64,000 nt of DNA, taken from contig JAWQEG010000062.1 of the NCBI GenBank assembly GCA_033782935.1, forward strand, positions 12,046,001-12,110,000, given 5' to 3'. This DNA comes from Petrolisthes cinctipes (Eukaryota > Arthropoda > Malacostraca > Decapoda > Porcellanidae). The notes below the pieces were generated by a model. That model searched no databases. It was not told where the DNA came from and worked only from the letters and a program-made list of their open reading frames with translations. The position numbers were made by a program, and so were the translations under genes. This document shows positions 26,860-42,480 of the stretch, one piece after another. Numbering within the stretch: position 1 is the stretch's first letter; every line of letters starts with the position of its first letter.

Positions 26860-29800
26860 ATATCGACTTTTCACACCTTAAATATCGATTTATAGCATGT
26901 TTTAAGCCTGTATTTTAAAAACATTCTCGCACTGAGTAGGCATGTGCAGATCGCTTAAGGAACCCAAAAATATCGAATTTTCGGAGTTTTGAGCCTGAAT
27001 TTGAGATATAAACGGGTACAGAAGATGCATGCACATATCGACTTTGGGCACCTAAAATATCGATTTTGAGCATGTTTTGGGCTTGTATTTTAAAAATACT
27101 ATAACACGGTATAGACATGTACAGATCGCTTCTGGGACACAAAAATATCGATTTTTTGGGTTTTTTGAGTCTGAATTTGAGATATAAACGGGTACAGAAG
27201 ATGCATGCACATATCGACTTTTTGCACATAAAATATCGATTTTGAGCATGTTTTGTTTCTGTATCATGAAAACTTTCTAGCAAGAAGAAGGCATGTACAG
27301 ATTGCTTCTGAGACTCAAAAATATCGAATTTTCGAGTGTTTTGAACCTGAATTTGGGATATAGACGGGTACAGAAGATGCATACACATATTGACTTTGGG
27401 CAGCTAAAATATCGATTTACAGCATGTTTTAGGCCTGTATTTTAAAAATACTCTAACACGGAGTATGCATGTACAGATGGCTTTTGGGACCCAAAAATAT
27501 CGAATATTCGGGTGTTTTGAGTCTGAATTTGAGATATGAACGGGTACAGAAGATGCATGCACATATCGACTTTTAGCACTTAAAATATCGATTTTGAGCA
27601 AGTTTTGGGTCTGTATATTGAAAACATTCTAGCAAGGAGTAGGCATGTACAGATCGCTTCTGGGACACAAAAATATCGATTTTTTGGGTGTTTTGAGCCT
27701 GAATTTGAGATATAAACGGGTACAGAAGATGCATGCACATATCGACTTTTCACACCTTAAATATCGATTTATAGCATGTTTTAAGCCTGTATTTTAAAAA
27801 CATTCTCGCACTGAGTAGGCATGTGCAGATCGCTTAAGGAACCCAAAAATATCGAATTTTCGGAGTTTTGAGCCTGAATTTGAGATATAAACGGGTACAG
27901 AAGATGCATGCACATATTGACTTTGGGCACCCAAAATATCGATTTTGAGCATGTTTTATGCCTGTATTTTTAAAATACTCTAACACTGAGTAGACACGTA
28001 CAGATCGCTTCTGGAACCCAAAAAAATCGAATTTTCGGGTGTTCTGAGCCTGAATTTGAGATATGAACGGGTACAGAAGATGCATGCACATATCGACTTT
28101 GGGCACCTAAAATATCGATTTTGAGCATGTTTTGGGCTTGTATTTTAAAAATACTATAACACGGTATAGACATGTACAGATCGCTTCTGGGACACAAAAA
28201 TATCGATTTTTTGGGTTTTTTGAGTCTGAATTTGAGATATAAACGGGTACAGAAGATGCATGCACATATCGACTTTTTGCACATAAAATATCGATTTTGA
28301 GCATGTTTTGGGTCTGTATCATGAAAACTTTCTAGCAAGAAGAAGGCATGTACAGATTGATTCTGAGACTCAAAAATATCGAATTTTCGAGTGTTTTGAA
28401 CCTGAATTTGGGGTATAGACGGGTACAGAAGATGCATACACATATTGACTTTGGGCAGCTAAAATATCGATTTACAGCATGTTTTAGGCCTGTATTTTAA
28501 AAATACTCTAACACGGAGTATGCATGTACAGATGGCTTTTGGGACCCAAAAATATCGAATATTCGGGTGTTTTGAGTCTGAATTTGAGATATGAACGGGT
28601 ACAGAAGATGCATGCACATATCGACTTTTAGCACTTAAAATATCGATTTTGAGCAAGTTTTGGGTCTGTATATTGAAAACATTCTAGCAAGGAGTAGGCA
28701 TGTACAGATCGCTTCTGGGACCCAAAAATATCGAATTTTCTGGTGTTTTGAACCTGAATTTGGGATATAGACGGGTACAGAAGATGCATACACATATTGA
28801 CTTTGGGCAGCTAAAATATCGATTTACAGCATGTTTTAGGCCTGTATTTTAAAAATACTCTAACACGGAGTATGCATGTACAGATGGCTTTCGGGACCCA
28901 AAAATATCGAATATTCGGGTGTTTTGAGTCTGAATTTGAGATATAAACGGGTACAGAAGATGCATGCACATATCGACTTTGGGCACCCAAAATATCGATT
29001 TTAAGCATGTTTTGAGCCTGTATTTTTAAAATACTCTAACACGGAGTAGACACGTACAGATCGCTTCTGGGACCCAAATAAATCGAATTTTCGGTTGTTC
29101 TGAGCCTGATTTTGAGATATGAACGGGAACAAAAGATGCATGCACATATCGACTTCGGACACCTAAAATATCGATTTTGAGCATGTTTTTGGCCTGTATT
29201 TTGAAAATACTCAAACACGGTGTAGACATGTACAGATCGCTTCTGGGACACAAAAATATCGATTTTTTGGGTGTTTTGAGCCTGAATTTGAGATATAAAC
29301 GGGTACAGAAGATGCATGCACATATCGACTTTGGAACCCAAAATATCGATTTTTAGTATGTTTTGAGCCTGTATTTTTAAAATAATCTAACACGGAGTAG
29401 ACACATACAGATCGCTTCTGGGACCCAAAAATATCGAATTTTCGGGTGTTTTGAGCTAGAAATTGGGATATAACCGGGTACAGAGGATGCATGCACATAT
29501 CGACTTTTTGCACCTAAAATATCGATTTTGAGCATGTTTTGGGTCTATATCTTGAAAAAATTCTAGTAAGGAGTAGGCATGTACAGATCGCTTCTGGGAT
29601 CCAAAATTATCGAATTTTCGGGTGTTTTGAACCTGAATTTGGGATATAGACGGATACCGAAAATGCATGCACATATCGACTTTTTGGACCTAAAATATCG
29701 ATTTTGAGCATGTTTTCGGCCTGTATTTTGAAAATACTCTAACACGGAGTAGGCATGTACAGATCGCTTCGGGGACCCAAATATATCGACTTTTCGGGTG

Positions 29801-30900
29801 TTTTGAGCCTGAATTTGAGATATAAACGGGTACAGATAATGCATGCACATTTCGACTTTAGGCACCTAAAATATAGATTTTCAGCATGTTTTGGGCCTGT
29901 ATTTTGAAAATACATTAACACGGAGTAGGCATGTACAGATCGCTTCTGGAACCCAAATAAATCGAATTTTAGGGTGTTCTGAGCCTGAATTTGAGATATG
30001 AACGGATACAGAAGATGCATGCACATATCGACTTTGGGCACCCAAAATATCGATTTTAAGCATGTTTTGAGCCTGTATTTTTAAAATACTCTAACACGGA
30101 GTAGACACGTACAGATCGCTTCTGGGACCCAAATAAATCGAATTTTCGGTTGTTCTGAGCCTGATTTTGAGATATGAACGGGAACAGAAGATGCATGCAC
30201 ATATCGACTTCGGACACATAAAATATCGATTTTGAGCATGTTTTTGGCCTGTATTTTGAAAATACTCAAACACGGTGTAGACATGTACAGATCGCTTCTG
30301 GGACACAAAAATATCGATTTTTTGGGTGTTTTGAGCCTGAATTTGAGATATAAACGGGTACAGAAGATGCATGCACATATCGACTTTGGAACCCAAAATA
30401 TCGATTTTTAGTATGTTTTGGGCGTTTAATTTGAAAATATTCTAGCACTGAGTAGGCATGTACAGATCGCTTCTGGGACCCAAAAATATCGAATTTTCGG
30501 GTGTTTTGAGCCAGAAATTGGGATATAACCGGGTACAGAGGATGCATGCACATATCGACTTTTTGCACCTAAAATATCGATTTTGAGCATGTTTTGGGTA
30601 TGTATCTTGAAAAAATTCTAGCAAGGAGTAGGCATGTACAGATCGCTTCTGGGATCCAAAATTATCGAATTTTCGGGTGTTTTGAACCTGAATTTGGGAT
30701 ATAGACGGATACCGAAAATGCATGCACATATCGACTTTTTGCACCTAAAATATCGATTTTGAGCATGTTTTCGGCCTGTATTTTGAAAATACTCTATCAC
30801 GGAGTAGGCATGTACAGATCGCTTCGGGGACCCAAATATATCGACTTTTCGGGTGTTTTGAGCCTGAATTTGAGATATAAACGGGTACAGATAATGCATG
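26860..30900 (+). repeat. Higher-order repeats of about 1,055 bp (6 monomers) in two families
   Basis: Markers at 26,915-27,600 recur at 27,970-28,656, and markers at 29,026-29,865 recur at 30,081-30,920, both at an offset of 1,055 bp (6 x 176 minus 1). A five-monomer offset of 879 bp also links about 26,861 and 27,740, so units gain and lose single monomers. The first family reappears at 37,156-38,400 (offset 9,322 bp), separated by unrelated subtypes. Confidence 0.82.
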
Positions 30901-33900
30901 CACATTTCGACTTTGGGCACCTAAAATATAGATTTTCAGCATGTTTTTTGGCCTGTATTTTGAAAATACATTAACACGGAGTAGGCATGTACAGATCGCT
31001 TCTGGAACCCAAATAAATCGAATTTTAGGGTGTTCTGAGCCTGAATTTGAGATATGAATGGATACAGAAGATGAATGCACATATCGACTTTGGGCACCTA
31101 AAATATCGATTTTGAGCATGTTTTGGGCCTGTATTTTGAAAATACTATAGCACGGTGTAGAAAATGTACAGATCGCTTCTGGGACACAAAAATATCGATT
31201 TTTTGGGTGTTTTGAGCCTGAATTTGAGATATAAACGGGTACAGAAGATGCATACACATATCGACTTTGGCACCCAAAATATCGATTTTTAGTATGTTTT
31301 GGGCGTATAATTTGAAAATACTCTAACACGGAGTAGGCATGTACAGATCGCTTCTGGGACCCAAAAAGATCGAATTTTCGGGGGTTTTGAGCCTGAATTT
31401 GAGATATAAACGGGTACAGAAGATGCATGCACATTTCGACTTTTTGCACCTAAAATATCGATTTTGAGCATGTTTTGGGTCTGTATCTTGAAAACATTCT
31501 AGCAAGAAGTAGGCATGTACAGATTGCTTCTGGGATCCAAAAATATCGAATTTTCGAGTGTTTTGAACCTGAATTTGGGATATAGACGGGTACAGAAGAT
31601 GCATACACATATTGACTTTGTGCAGCTAAAATATCGATTTTCAGCATGTTTTAGGCATGTATTTTTAAAATACTCTAACACAGAGTATGCATGTACACAT
31701 TGCTTTTGGGACCCAAAAATATCGAATATTCGGGTGTTTTGAGTCTGAATTTGAGATATAAACGGGTACAGAAGATGCATGCACATATCGACTTTGAGCA
31801 CCCAAAATATCGATTTTGAGCATGTTTTGGGTCTGTATTTTTAAAATACTCTAACACTGAGTAGACACGTACAGATCGCTTCTGGAACCCAAATAAATCG
31901 AATTTTAGGGTGTTCTGAGCCTGAATTTGAGATATGAACGGATACAGAAGATGCATGCACATATCGACTTTGGGCACCTAAAATATCGATTTTGAGCATG
32001 TTTTGGGCCTATATTTTGAAAATACTATAGCACGGTGTAGACATGTACAGATTGCTTCTGGGACAAAAAAATTTCGATTTTTTGGGTGTTTTGAGCCTGA
32101 ATTTGGGATATAAACGGGTACAGAAGATGCATGCACATTTCGACTTTTTGCACCTAAAATATCGATTTTGAGCAAGTTTTGGGTCTGTATCTTGAAAACA
32201 TTCTAGCAAGAAGTAGGCATGTACAGATCGCTTCTGGGACCCAAAAATATCGAATTTTCGGGTGTTTTGAACCTGAATTTGGGATATAGACGGGTACAGA
32301 AGATGCATACACATATTGACTTTGGGCAGCTAAAATATCGATTTACAGCATGTTTTAGGCCTGTATTTTAAAAATACTCTAACACGGAGTATGCATGTAC
32401 AGATGGCTTTTGGGACCCAAAAATATCGAATATTCGGGTGTTTTGAGTCTGAATTTGAGATATAAACGGGTACAGAAGATGCATGCACATATCGACTTTG
32501 GGCACCCAAAATATCGATTTTAAGCATGTTTTGAGCCTGTATTTTTAAAATACTCTAACACGGAGTAGACACGTACAGATCGCTTCTGGGACCCAAATAA
32601 ATCGAATTTTCTGTTGTTCTGAGCCTGATTTTGAGATATGAACGGGAATAGAAGATGCATGCACATATCGACTTCGGACACCTAAAATATCGATTTTGAG
32701 CATGTTATTGGCCTGTATTTTGAAAATACTCAAACACGGTGTAGACATGTACAGATCGCTTCTGGGACACAAAAATATCGATTTTTTGGGTGTTTTGAGC
32801 CTGAATTTGAGATATAAACGGGTACAGAAGATGCATGCACATATCGACTTTGGAACCCAAAATATCGATTTTTAGTATGTTTTGGGCGTTTAATTTGAAA
32901 ATATTCTAGCACTGAGTAGGCATGTACAGATCGCTTCTGGGACCCAAAAATATCGAATTTTCGGGTGTTTTGAGCCAGAAATTGGGATATAACCGGGTAC
33001 AGAGGATGCATGCACATATCGACTTTTTGCACCTAAAATATCGATTTTGAGCATGTTTTGGGTCTGTATCTTGAAAACATTCTAGCAAGAAGTAGGCATG
33101 TACAGATCGCTTCTGGGACCCAAAAATATCGAATTTTCTGGTGTTTTGAACCTGAATTTGGGATATAGACGGGTACAGAAGATGCATACACATATTGACT
33201 TTGGGCAGCTAAAATATCGATTTACAGCATGTTTTAGGCCTGTATTTTAAAAATACTCTAACACGGAGTATGCATGTACAGATGGCTTTTGGGACCCAAA
33301 AATATCGAATATTCGGGTGTTTTGAGTCTGAATTTGAGATATAAACGGGTACAGAAGATGCATGCACATATCGACTTTGGGCACCCAAAATATCGATTTT
33401 AAGCATGTTTTGAGCCTGTATTTTTAAAATACTCTAACACGGAGTAGACACGTACAGATCGCTTCTGGGACCCAAATAAATCGAATTTTCTGTTGTTCTG
33501 AGCCTGATTTTGAGATATGAACGGGAATAGAAGATGCATGCACATATCGACTTCGGACACCTAAAATATCGATTTTGAGCATGTTATTGGCCTGTATTTT
33601 GAAAATACTCAAACACGGTGTAGACATGTACAGATCGCTTCTGGGACACAAAAATATCGATTTTTTGGGTGTTTTGAGCCTGAATTTGAGATATAAACGG
33701 GTACAGAAGATGCATGCACATATCGACTTTGGAACCCAAAATATCGATTTTTAGTATGTTTTGGGCGTTTAATTTGAAAATATTCTAGCACTGAGTAGGC
33801 ATGTACAGATCGCTTCTGGGACCCAAAAATATCGAATTTTCGGGTGTTTTGAGCCAGAAATTGGGATATAACCGGGTACAGAGGATGCATGCACATATCG

Positions 33901-36740
33901 ACTTTTTGCACCTAAAATATCGATTTTGAGCATGTTTTGGGTATGTATCTTGAAAAAATTCTAGCAAGGAGTAGGCATGTACAGATCGCTTCTGGGATCC
34001 AAAATTATCGAATTTTCGGGTGTTTTGAACCTGAATTTGGGATATAGACGGATACCGAAAATGCATGCACATATCGACTTTTTGCACCTAAAATATCGAT
34101 TTTGAGCATGTTTTCGGCCTGTATTTTGAAAATACTCTATCACGGAGTAGGCATGTACAGATCGCTTCGGGGACCCAAATATATCGACTTTTCGGGTGTT
34201 TTGAGCCTGAATTTGAGATATAAACGGGTACAGATAATGCATGCACATTTCGACTTTGGGCACCTAAAATATAGATTTTCAGCATGTTTTGGGCCTGTAT
34301 TTTGAAAATACATTAACACGGAGTAGGCATGTACAGATCGCTTCTGGAACCCAAATAAATCGAATTTTAGGGTGTTCTGAGCCTGAATTTGAGATATGAA
34401 CGGATACAGAAGATGCATGCACATATCGACTTTGGGCACCCAAAATATCGATTTTAAGCATGTTTTGAGCCTGTATTTTTAAAATACTCTAACACGGAGT
34501 AGACACGTACAGATCGCTTCTGGGACCCAAATAAATCGAATTTTCGGTGGTTCTGAGCCTGATTTTGAGATATGAACGGGAACAGAAGATGCATGCACAT
34601 ATCGACTTCGGACACCTAAAATATCGATTTTGAGCATGTTTTTGGCCTGTATTTTGAAAATACTCAAACACGGTGTAGACATGTACAGATCGCTTCTGGG
34701 ACACAAAAATATCGATTTTTTGGGTGTTTTGAGCCTGAATTTGAGATATAAACGGGTACAGAAGATGCATGCACATATCGACTTTGGAACCCAAAATATC
34801 GATTTTTAGTATGTTTTGGGCGTTTAATTTGAAAATATTCTAGCACTGAGTAGGCATGTACAGATCGCTTTTGGGACCCAAAAATATCGAATTTTCGGGT
34901 GTTTTGAGCCAGAAATTGGGATATAACCGGGTACAGAGGATGCATGCACATATCTACTTTTTGCACCTAAAATATCGATTTTGAGCATGTTTTGGGTATG
35001 TATCTTGAAAAAATTCTAGCAAGGAGTAGGCATGTACAGATCGCTTCTGGGATCCAAAATTATCGAATTTTCGGGTGTTTTGAACCTGAATTTGGGATAT
35101 AGACGGATACCGAAAATGCATGCACATATCGACTTTTTGCACCTAAAATATCGATTTTGAGCATGTTTTCGGCCTGTATTTTGAAAATACTCTAACACGG
35201 AGTAGGCATGTACAGATCGCTTCGGGGACCCAAATATATCGACTTTTCGGGTGTTTTGAGCCTGAATTTGAGATATAAACGGGTACAGATAATGCATGCA
35301 CATTTCGACTTTGGGCACCTAAAATATAGATTTTCAGCATGTTTTGGGCCTGTATTTTTAAAATACATTAACACGGAGTAGGCATGTACAGATCGCTTCT
35401 GGAACCCAAATAAATCGAATTTTAGGGTGTTCTGAGCCTGAATTTGAGATATGAACGGATACAGAAGATGAATGCACATATCGACTTTGGGCACCTAAAA
35501 TATCGATTTTGAGCATGTTTTGGGCCTGTATTTTGAAAATACTATAGCACGGTGTAGACATGTACAGATCGCTTCTGGGACACAAAAATATCGATTTTTT
35601 GGGTGTTTTGAGCCTGAATTTGAGATATAAACGGGTACAGAAGATGCATACACATATCGACTTTGGCACCCAAAATATCGATTTTTAGTATGTTTTGGGC
35701 GTATAATTTGAAAATACTCTAACACGGAGTAGGCATGTACAGATCGCTTCTGGGACCCAAAAAGATCGAATTTTCGGGGGTTTTGAGCCTGAATTTGAGA
35801 TATAAACGGGTACAGAAGATGCATGCACATTTCGACTTTTTGCACCTAAAATATCGATTTTGAGCATGTTTTGGGTCTGTATCTTGAAAACATTCTAGCA
35901 AGAAGTAGGCATGTACAGATTGCTTCTGGGATCCAAAAATATCGAATTTTCGAGTGTTTTGAACCTGAATTTGGGATATAGACGGGTACAGAAGATGCAT
36001 ACACATATTGACTTTGTGCAGCTAAAATATCGATTTTCAGCATGTTTTAGGCATGTATTTTTAAAATACTCTAACACAGAGTATGCATGTACACATTGCT
36101 TTTGGGACCCAAAAATATCGAATATTCGGGTGTTTTGAGTCTGAATTTGAGATATAAACGGGTACAGAAGATGCATGCACATATCGACTTTGAGCACCCA
36201 AAATATCGATTTTGAGCATGTTTTGGGCCTGTATTTTTAAAATACTCTAACACTGAGTAGACACGTACAGATCGCTTCTGGAACCCAAATAAATCGAATT
36301 TTAGGGTGTTCTGAGCCTGAATTTGAGATATGAACGGATACAGAAGATGCATGCACATATCGACTTTGGGCACCTAAAATATCGATTTTGAGCATGTTTT
36401 GGGCCTGTATTTTGAAAATACTATAGCACGGTGTAGACATGTACAGATCGCTTCTGGGACACAAAAATTTCGATTTTTTGGGTGTTTTGAGCCTGAATTT
36501 GGGATATAAACGGGTACAGAAGATGCATGCACATTTCGACTTTTTGCACCTAAAATATCGATTTTGAGCATGTTTTGGGTCTGTATCTTGAAAACATTCT
36601 AGCAAGAAGTAGGCATGTACAGATTGCTTCTGGGACCCAAAAATATCGAATTTTAGAGTGTTTTGAACCTAAATTTGGGATATAGACGGGTACAGAAGAT
36701 GCATACACATATTGACTTTAGGCAGCTAAAATATCGATTT
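29026..36740 (+). repeat. Block of about 3.3 kb duplicated at an offset of 4,396-4,398 bp
   Basis: Markers from 29,026 to 32,175 are found again from 33,424 to 36,571 with a nearly constant offset (4,398 bp falling to 4,396 bp; 25 x 176 = 4,400). Shared oddities include GGGGGTTTTGAGCC at 31,381 and 35,777 and CAGATAATGCATGCAC at 30,890 and 35,286. The first copy carries TTTTTTGGCC at 30,944 where the second has TTTTGGGCC. Between them, 32,330-33,208 and 33,209-34,087 form a further five-monomer pair (879 bp). Confidence 0.82.
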
Positions 36741-39700
36741 TCTGCATGTTTTAGGCCTGTATTTTGAAATTACTCTAACACGGAGTAGACACGTACAGAT
36801 CGCTTTTGGGACCCAAATAAATCGAACTTTCGGGTGTTCTGAGCCTGAATTTGAGATATGAACGGGTACAGAAGATGCATGCACATATCGAATTTGGGCA
36901 CCTAAAATATCGATTTTGAGTATGTTTTGGGCCTGTATTTTGAAAATACTCTAACACGGAGTATGCATGTACAGATCGCTTCTGGGACACAAAAATATCG
37001 ATTTTTTGGGTGTTTTGAGCCTGAATTTGAGATATAAACGGGTACAGAAGATGCATGCACATATCGACTTTTCACACCTTAAATATCGATTTATAGCATG
37101 TTTTAAGCCTGTATTTTAAAAACATTCTCGCACTGAGTAGGCATGTGCAGATCGCTTAAGGAACCCAAAAATATCGAATTTTCGGAGTTTTGAGCCTGAA
37201 TTTGAGATGTAAACGGGTACAGAAGATGCATGCACATATCGACTTTGGGCACCCAAAATATCGATTTTGAGCATGTTTTATGCCTGTATTTTTAAAATAC
37301 TCTAACACTGAGTAGACACGTACAGATCGCTTCTGGAACCCAAATAAATCGAATTTTCGGGTGTTCTGAGCCTGAATTTGAGATATGAACGGGTACAGAA
37401 GATGCATGCACATATCGACTTTGGGCACCTAAAATATCGATTTTGAGCATGTTTTGGGCTTGTATTTTAAAAATATTATAACACGGTATAGACATGTACA
37501 GATCGCTTCTGGGACACAAAAATATCGATTTTTTGGGTTTTTTTAGTCTGAATTTGAGATATAAACGGGTACAGAAGATGCATGCACATATCGACTTTTT
37601 GCACATAAAATATCGATTTTGAGCATGTTTTGGGTCTGTATCATGAAAACTTTCTAGCAAGAAGAAGGCATGTACAGATTGCTTCTGAGACTCAAAAATA
37701 TCGAATTTTCGAGTGTTTTGAACCTGAATTTGGGATATAGACGGGTACAGGAGATGCATACACATATTGACTTTGGGCAGCTAAAATATCGATTTACAGC
37801 ATGTTTTAGGCCTGTATTTTAAAAATACTCTAACACGGAGTATGCATGTACAGATGGCTTTTGGGACCCAAAAATATCGAATATTCGGGTGTTTTGAGTC
37901 TGAATTTGAGATATGAACGGGTACAGAAGATGCATGCACATATCGACTTTTAGCACTTAAAATATCGATTTTGAGCAAGTTTTGGGTCTGTAAATTGAAA
38001 ACATTCTAGTAAGGAGTAGGCATGTACAGATCGCTTCTGGGACCCAAAAATATCGAATTTTCTGGTGTTTTGAACCTGAATTTGGGATATAGACGGGTAC
38101 AGAAGATGCATACACATATTGACTTTGGGCAGCTAAAATATCGATTTACAGCATGTTTTAGGCCTGTATTTTAAAAATACTCTAACACGGAGTATGCATG
38201 TACAGATGGCTTTTGGGACCCAAAAATATCGAATATTCGGTTGTTTTGAGTCTGAATTTGAGATATAAACGGGTACAGAAGATGCATGCACATATCGACT
38301 TTGGGCACCCAAAATATCGATTTTGAGCATGTTTTGGGCCTGTATTTTTACAATACTATAACACTGAGTAGACACGTACAGATCGCTTCTGGAACCCAAA
38401 TAAATCAAATTTTAGGGTGTTCTGAGCCTGAATTAGAGATATGAACGGGTACAGAAGATAAATGCACATATCGACTTTGGGCACCTAAAATATCGATTTT
38501 GAGCTTGTTTTGGGCCTGTATTTTGAAAATACTATAGCACGGTGTAGACATGTACAGATCGCTTCTGGGACACAAAAATATCGATTTTTTGGGTGTTTTG
38601 AGCCTGAATTTGGGATATAAACGGGTACAGAAGATGCATGCACATTTCGACTTATTGCACCTAAAATATCGATTTTGAGCATGTTTTGGGTCTGTATCTT
38701 GAAAACATTCTAGCAAGGTGTAGGCATGTACAGATCGCTTCTGGGACCCAAACATATCGAATTTTCTGGTGTTTTGAACCAGAATTAGGGATATACACGG
38801 GTACAGAAGATGCATACACATATTGACTTTGGTCACATAAAATATCGATTTTCAGCATGTTTTGGGCCTGTATTTTAAAAACACTCTAACACGGAGTATG
38901 CACGTACAGATCGCTTCTGGGACACAAAAATATCGATTTTTTGGGTGTTTTGAGCCTGAATTTGAGATATAAACGGGTACAGAAGATGCATGCACATATT
39001 GACTTTTGGCACCTAAAATATAGATTTTCAGCATGTTTTAAGCCTATATTTTGAAAATACTTTAACACGGAGAAGGCATGTACAGATCGCTTCTGGAACC
39101 CAAAAATATCGAATTTTCGGGTGTTTTGAGCCTGAATTTGAGATATAAACGGATACAGAAGATGCATGCACATATTGACTTTGGGCACCTAAAATATCGA
39201 TTTTGAGCATGTTTTGGGCCTGTATTTTGAAAATACTAAAAAACGGTGTAGACATGTACAGATCGCTTCTGGGACACAAAAATATCGACTTTTCGGGTGT
39301 TTTGAGCCTGAATTTGAGATATAAACGGGTACAGAAGATGCATGCACATATCGATTTTTCACACCTAAAATATCGATTTATTGCATGTTTTAAGCCTGTA
39401 TTTTAAAAACATTCTAGCACAGAGTAGGCATGTGCAGGTCGCTTAAGGGACCCAAAAATATCGAATTTTCGGAGTTTTGAGCCAGAAATTGGGATATAAC
39501 CGGGTACAGAGGATGCATGCACATATTGACTTTGGGCAGCTAAAATATCGATTTACAGCATGTTTTAGGCCTGTATTTTAAAAATACTCTAACACGGAGT
39601 ATGCATGTACAGATGGCTTTTGGGACCCAAAAATATCAAATATTCGGGTGTTTTGAGTCTGAATTTGAGATATAAACGGGTATAGAAGATGCATGCACAT

Positions 39701-40261
39701 ATCGACTTTGGGCACCCAAAATATCGATTTTGAGCATGTTTAGAGCCTGTATTTTTAAAATACTCTAACACTGAATAGACACGTACAGATCGCTTCTAGG
39801 ACCCAAATAAATCAAATTTTCGAGTATTCTGAGCCTGAATTTGAGATATGAAAGGGTACAGAAGATGTATGCACATATCGACTTTCGGCACCTAAAATAT
39901 CGATTTTGAGCATGTTTTGGGCCTGTATTTTGAAAATACTATAACACAGTGTAGACATGTACAGATCGCTTCTGGGACACAAAAATATCGAATTTTCGGA
40001 GTTTTGAGCCTGAATTTGAGATATAAACGAGTACAGAAGATGCATGCACATATCGACTTTTTGCACCTAAAATATCGATTTTGAGCATGTTTTGGGTCTG
40101 TATCTTGAAAACTTTCTAGCAAGAAGTAGGCATGTACAGATTGCTTCTGGGACCCAAAAATATCGAATTTTCGAGTGTTTTGAACCTGAATTTGGGATAT
40201 AGACGGGTACAGAAGATGCATACACATATTGACTTTGGGCAGCTAAAATATCGATTTACAT

Positions 40262-42480
40262 CATGTTTTAGGCCTGTATTTTGAAAATACTCTAACACGG
40301 AGTATGCATGTACAGATGGCTTTTGGGACCCAAAAATATCGAATATTCGGGTGTTTTGAGTCTGAATTTGAGATATAAACGGGTACAGAAGATGCATGCA
40401 CATATCGACTTTGGGCACCCAAAATATCGATTTTGAGCATGTTTTGGGCCCGTATTTTTAAAACACTCTAACACGGAGTAGACACGTACAGATCACTTCT
40501 GGGACCCAAATAAATCAAATTTTCGGTTGTTCTGAGCCTGAATTTGAGATATGAACAGGTACAGAAGATGCAAGCACATATCGACTTTTTGCACCTAAAA
40601 TATCGATTTTGAGCATGTTTTGGGTCTGTATCTTGAAAACATTCTAGCAAGAAGTAGGCATTTACAGATTGCTTCTGGGACCCAAAAATATCGAATTTTC
40701 GAGTGTTTTGAACCTGAATTTGGGATATAGACGGGTACAGAATATGCATACACATATTGACTTTGGGCAGCTAAAATATCGATTTTCTGCATGTTTTAGG
40801 CTTGTATTTTGAAAATACTCTAACACGGAGTATGCATGTACACATTGCTTTTGGGACCCAAAAATATCGAATATTCGGGTGTTTTGAGTCTGAATTTGAG
40901 ATATAAACGGGTACAGAAGATGCATGCACATATCGACTTTGGGCACCCAAAATATCGATTTTGAGCATGTTTTGGGCCTGAATTTTTAAAATACTCTAAC
41001 ACTGAATAGACACGTACAGATCGCTTCTAGGACCCAAATAAATCGAATTTTCGAGTGTTCTGAGCCTGAATTTGAGATATGAAAGGGTACAGAAGATGCA
41101 TGCACATATTGACTTTGGGCACCTAAAATATAGATTTTTGGGATGTTTTGGGCCTGTATTTTGAAAATACATTAACACGGAGTAGGCATGTACAGATCGC
41201 TTAAGGGACACAAAAATATCTACTTTTCGGGTGTTTTGAGCCTGAATTTGAGATATAAACGGGTACAGAAGATGCATGCACATATCGACTTTTCACACCT
41301 AAAATATCGATTTATAGCATATTTTAAGCCTGTATTTTAAAAACATTCTAGCACTGAGTAGGCATGTGCAGATCGCTTACGGGACCTAAAAATATCGAAT
41401 ATTCGGGTGTTTTGAGTCTGAATTTGAGATATAAACGGGTACAGAAGATGCATGCACATATCGACTTTGGGCACCCAAAATATCGATTTTGAGCATGTTT
41501 TGGGCCCGTATTTTTAAAACACTCTAACACGGAGTAGACACGTACAGATCACTTCTGGGACCCAAATAAATCAAATTTTCGGTTGTTCTGAGCCTGAATT
41601 TGAGATATGAACAGGTACAGAAGATGCAAGCACATATCGACTTCTGGCACCTAAAATATCGATTTTGAGCATGTTTTGGGTCTGTATCTTGAAAACATTC
41701 TAGCAAGAAGTAGGCATTTACAGATTGCTTCTGGGACCCAAAAATATCGAATTTTCGAGTATTTTGAACCTGAATTTGGGATATAGACGGGTACAGAAGA
41801 TGCATACACATATTGACTTTGGGCAGCTAAAATATCGATTTTCTGCATGTTTTAGGCTTGTATTTTGAAAATACTCTAACACGGAGTATGCATGTACACA
41901 TTGCTTTTGGGACCCAAAAATATCGAATATTCGGGTGTTTTGAGTCTGAATTTGTGATATAAACGGGTACAGAAGATGCATGCACATATCGACTTTGGGC
42001 ACCCAAAATATCGATTTTGAGCATGTTTTGGGCCTGAATTCTTAAAATACTCTAACACTGAATAGACACGTACAGATCGCTTCTAGGACCCAAATAAATC
42101 GAATTTTCGAGTGTTCTGAGCCTGAATTTGAGATATGAAAGGGTACAGAAGATGAATGCACATATTGACTTTGGGCACCTAAAATATAGACTTTTGGGAT
42201 GTTTTGGGCCTGTATTTTGAAAATACATTAACACGGAGTAGGCATGTACAGATCGCTTAAGGGACACAAAAATATCGACTTTTCGGGTGTTTTGAGCCTG
42301 AATTTGAGATATAAACCGGTACAGAAGATGCATGCACATATCGACTTTTCACACCTAAAATATCGATTTATAGCATGTTTTAAGCCTGTATTTTAAAAAC
42401 ATTCTAGCACTGAGTAGGCATGTGCAGATCGCTTACGGGACCTAAAAATATCGAATTTTCGGAGTTTTGAGCCAGAAATT
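40262..42480 (+). repeat. 1,056-bp (6-monomer) tandem higher-order repeat
   Basis: Markers at 40,292, 40,468, 40,595, 40,771, 40,820 and 40,996 all recur exactly 1,056 bp later. Diagnostic variants include GGGCCCGTATTTTTAAAACA (40,446 and 41,502) and GGTACAGAAGATGCAAGCAC. Part of the unit recurs at 48,206-48,700 (offset 6,330 bp from the second copy). Confidence 0.87.

Noticed and set aside
30745..31449. A 234-codon open frame on minus inside the satellite, the longest of several hundred similar ones
   Set aside because: It consists of four tandem monomers read in changing phase (176 is not a multiple of three) and its translation is the same MLKIDILGA/VPVYISNSG/ICTCLL-type repeat as all others. 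Stop-free length varies with single substitutions, and no start context or independent conservation is seen.
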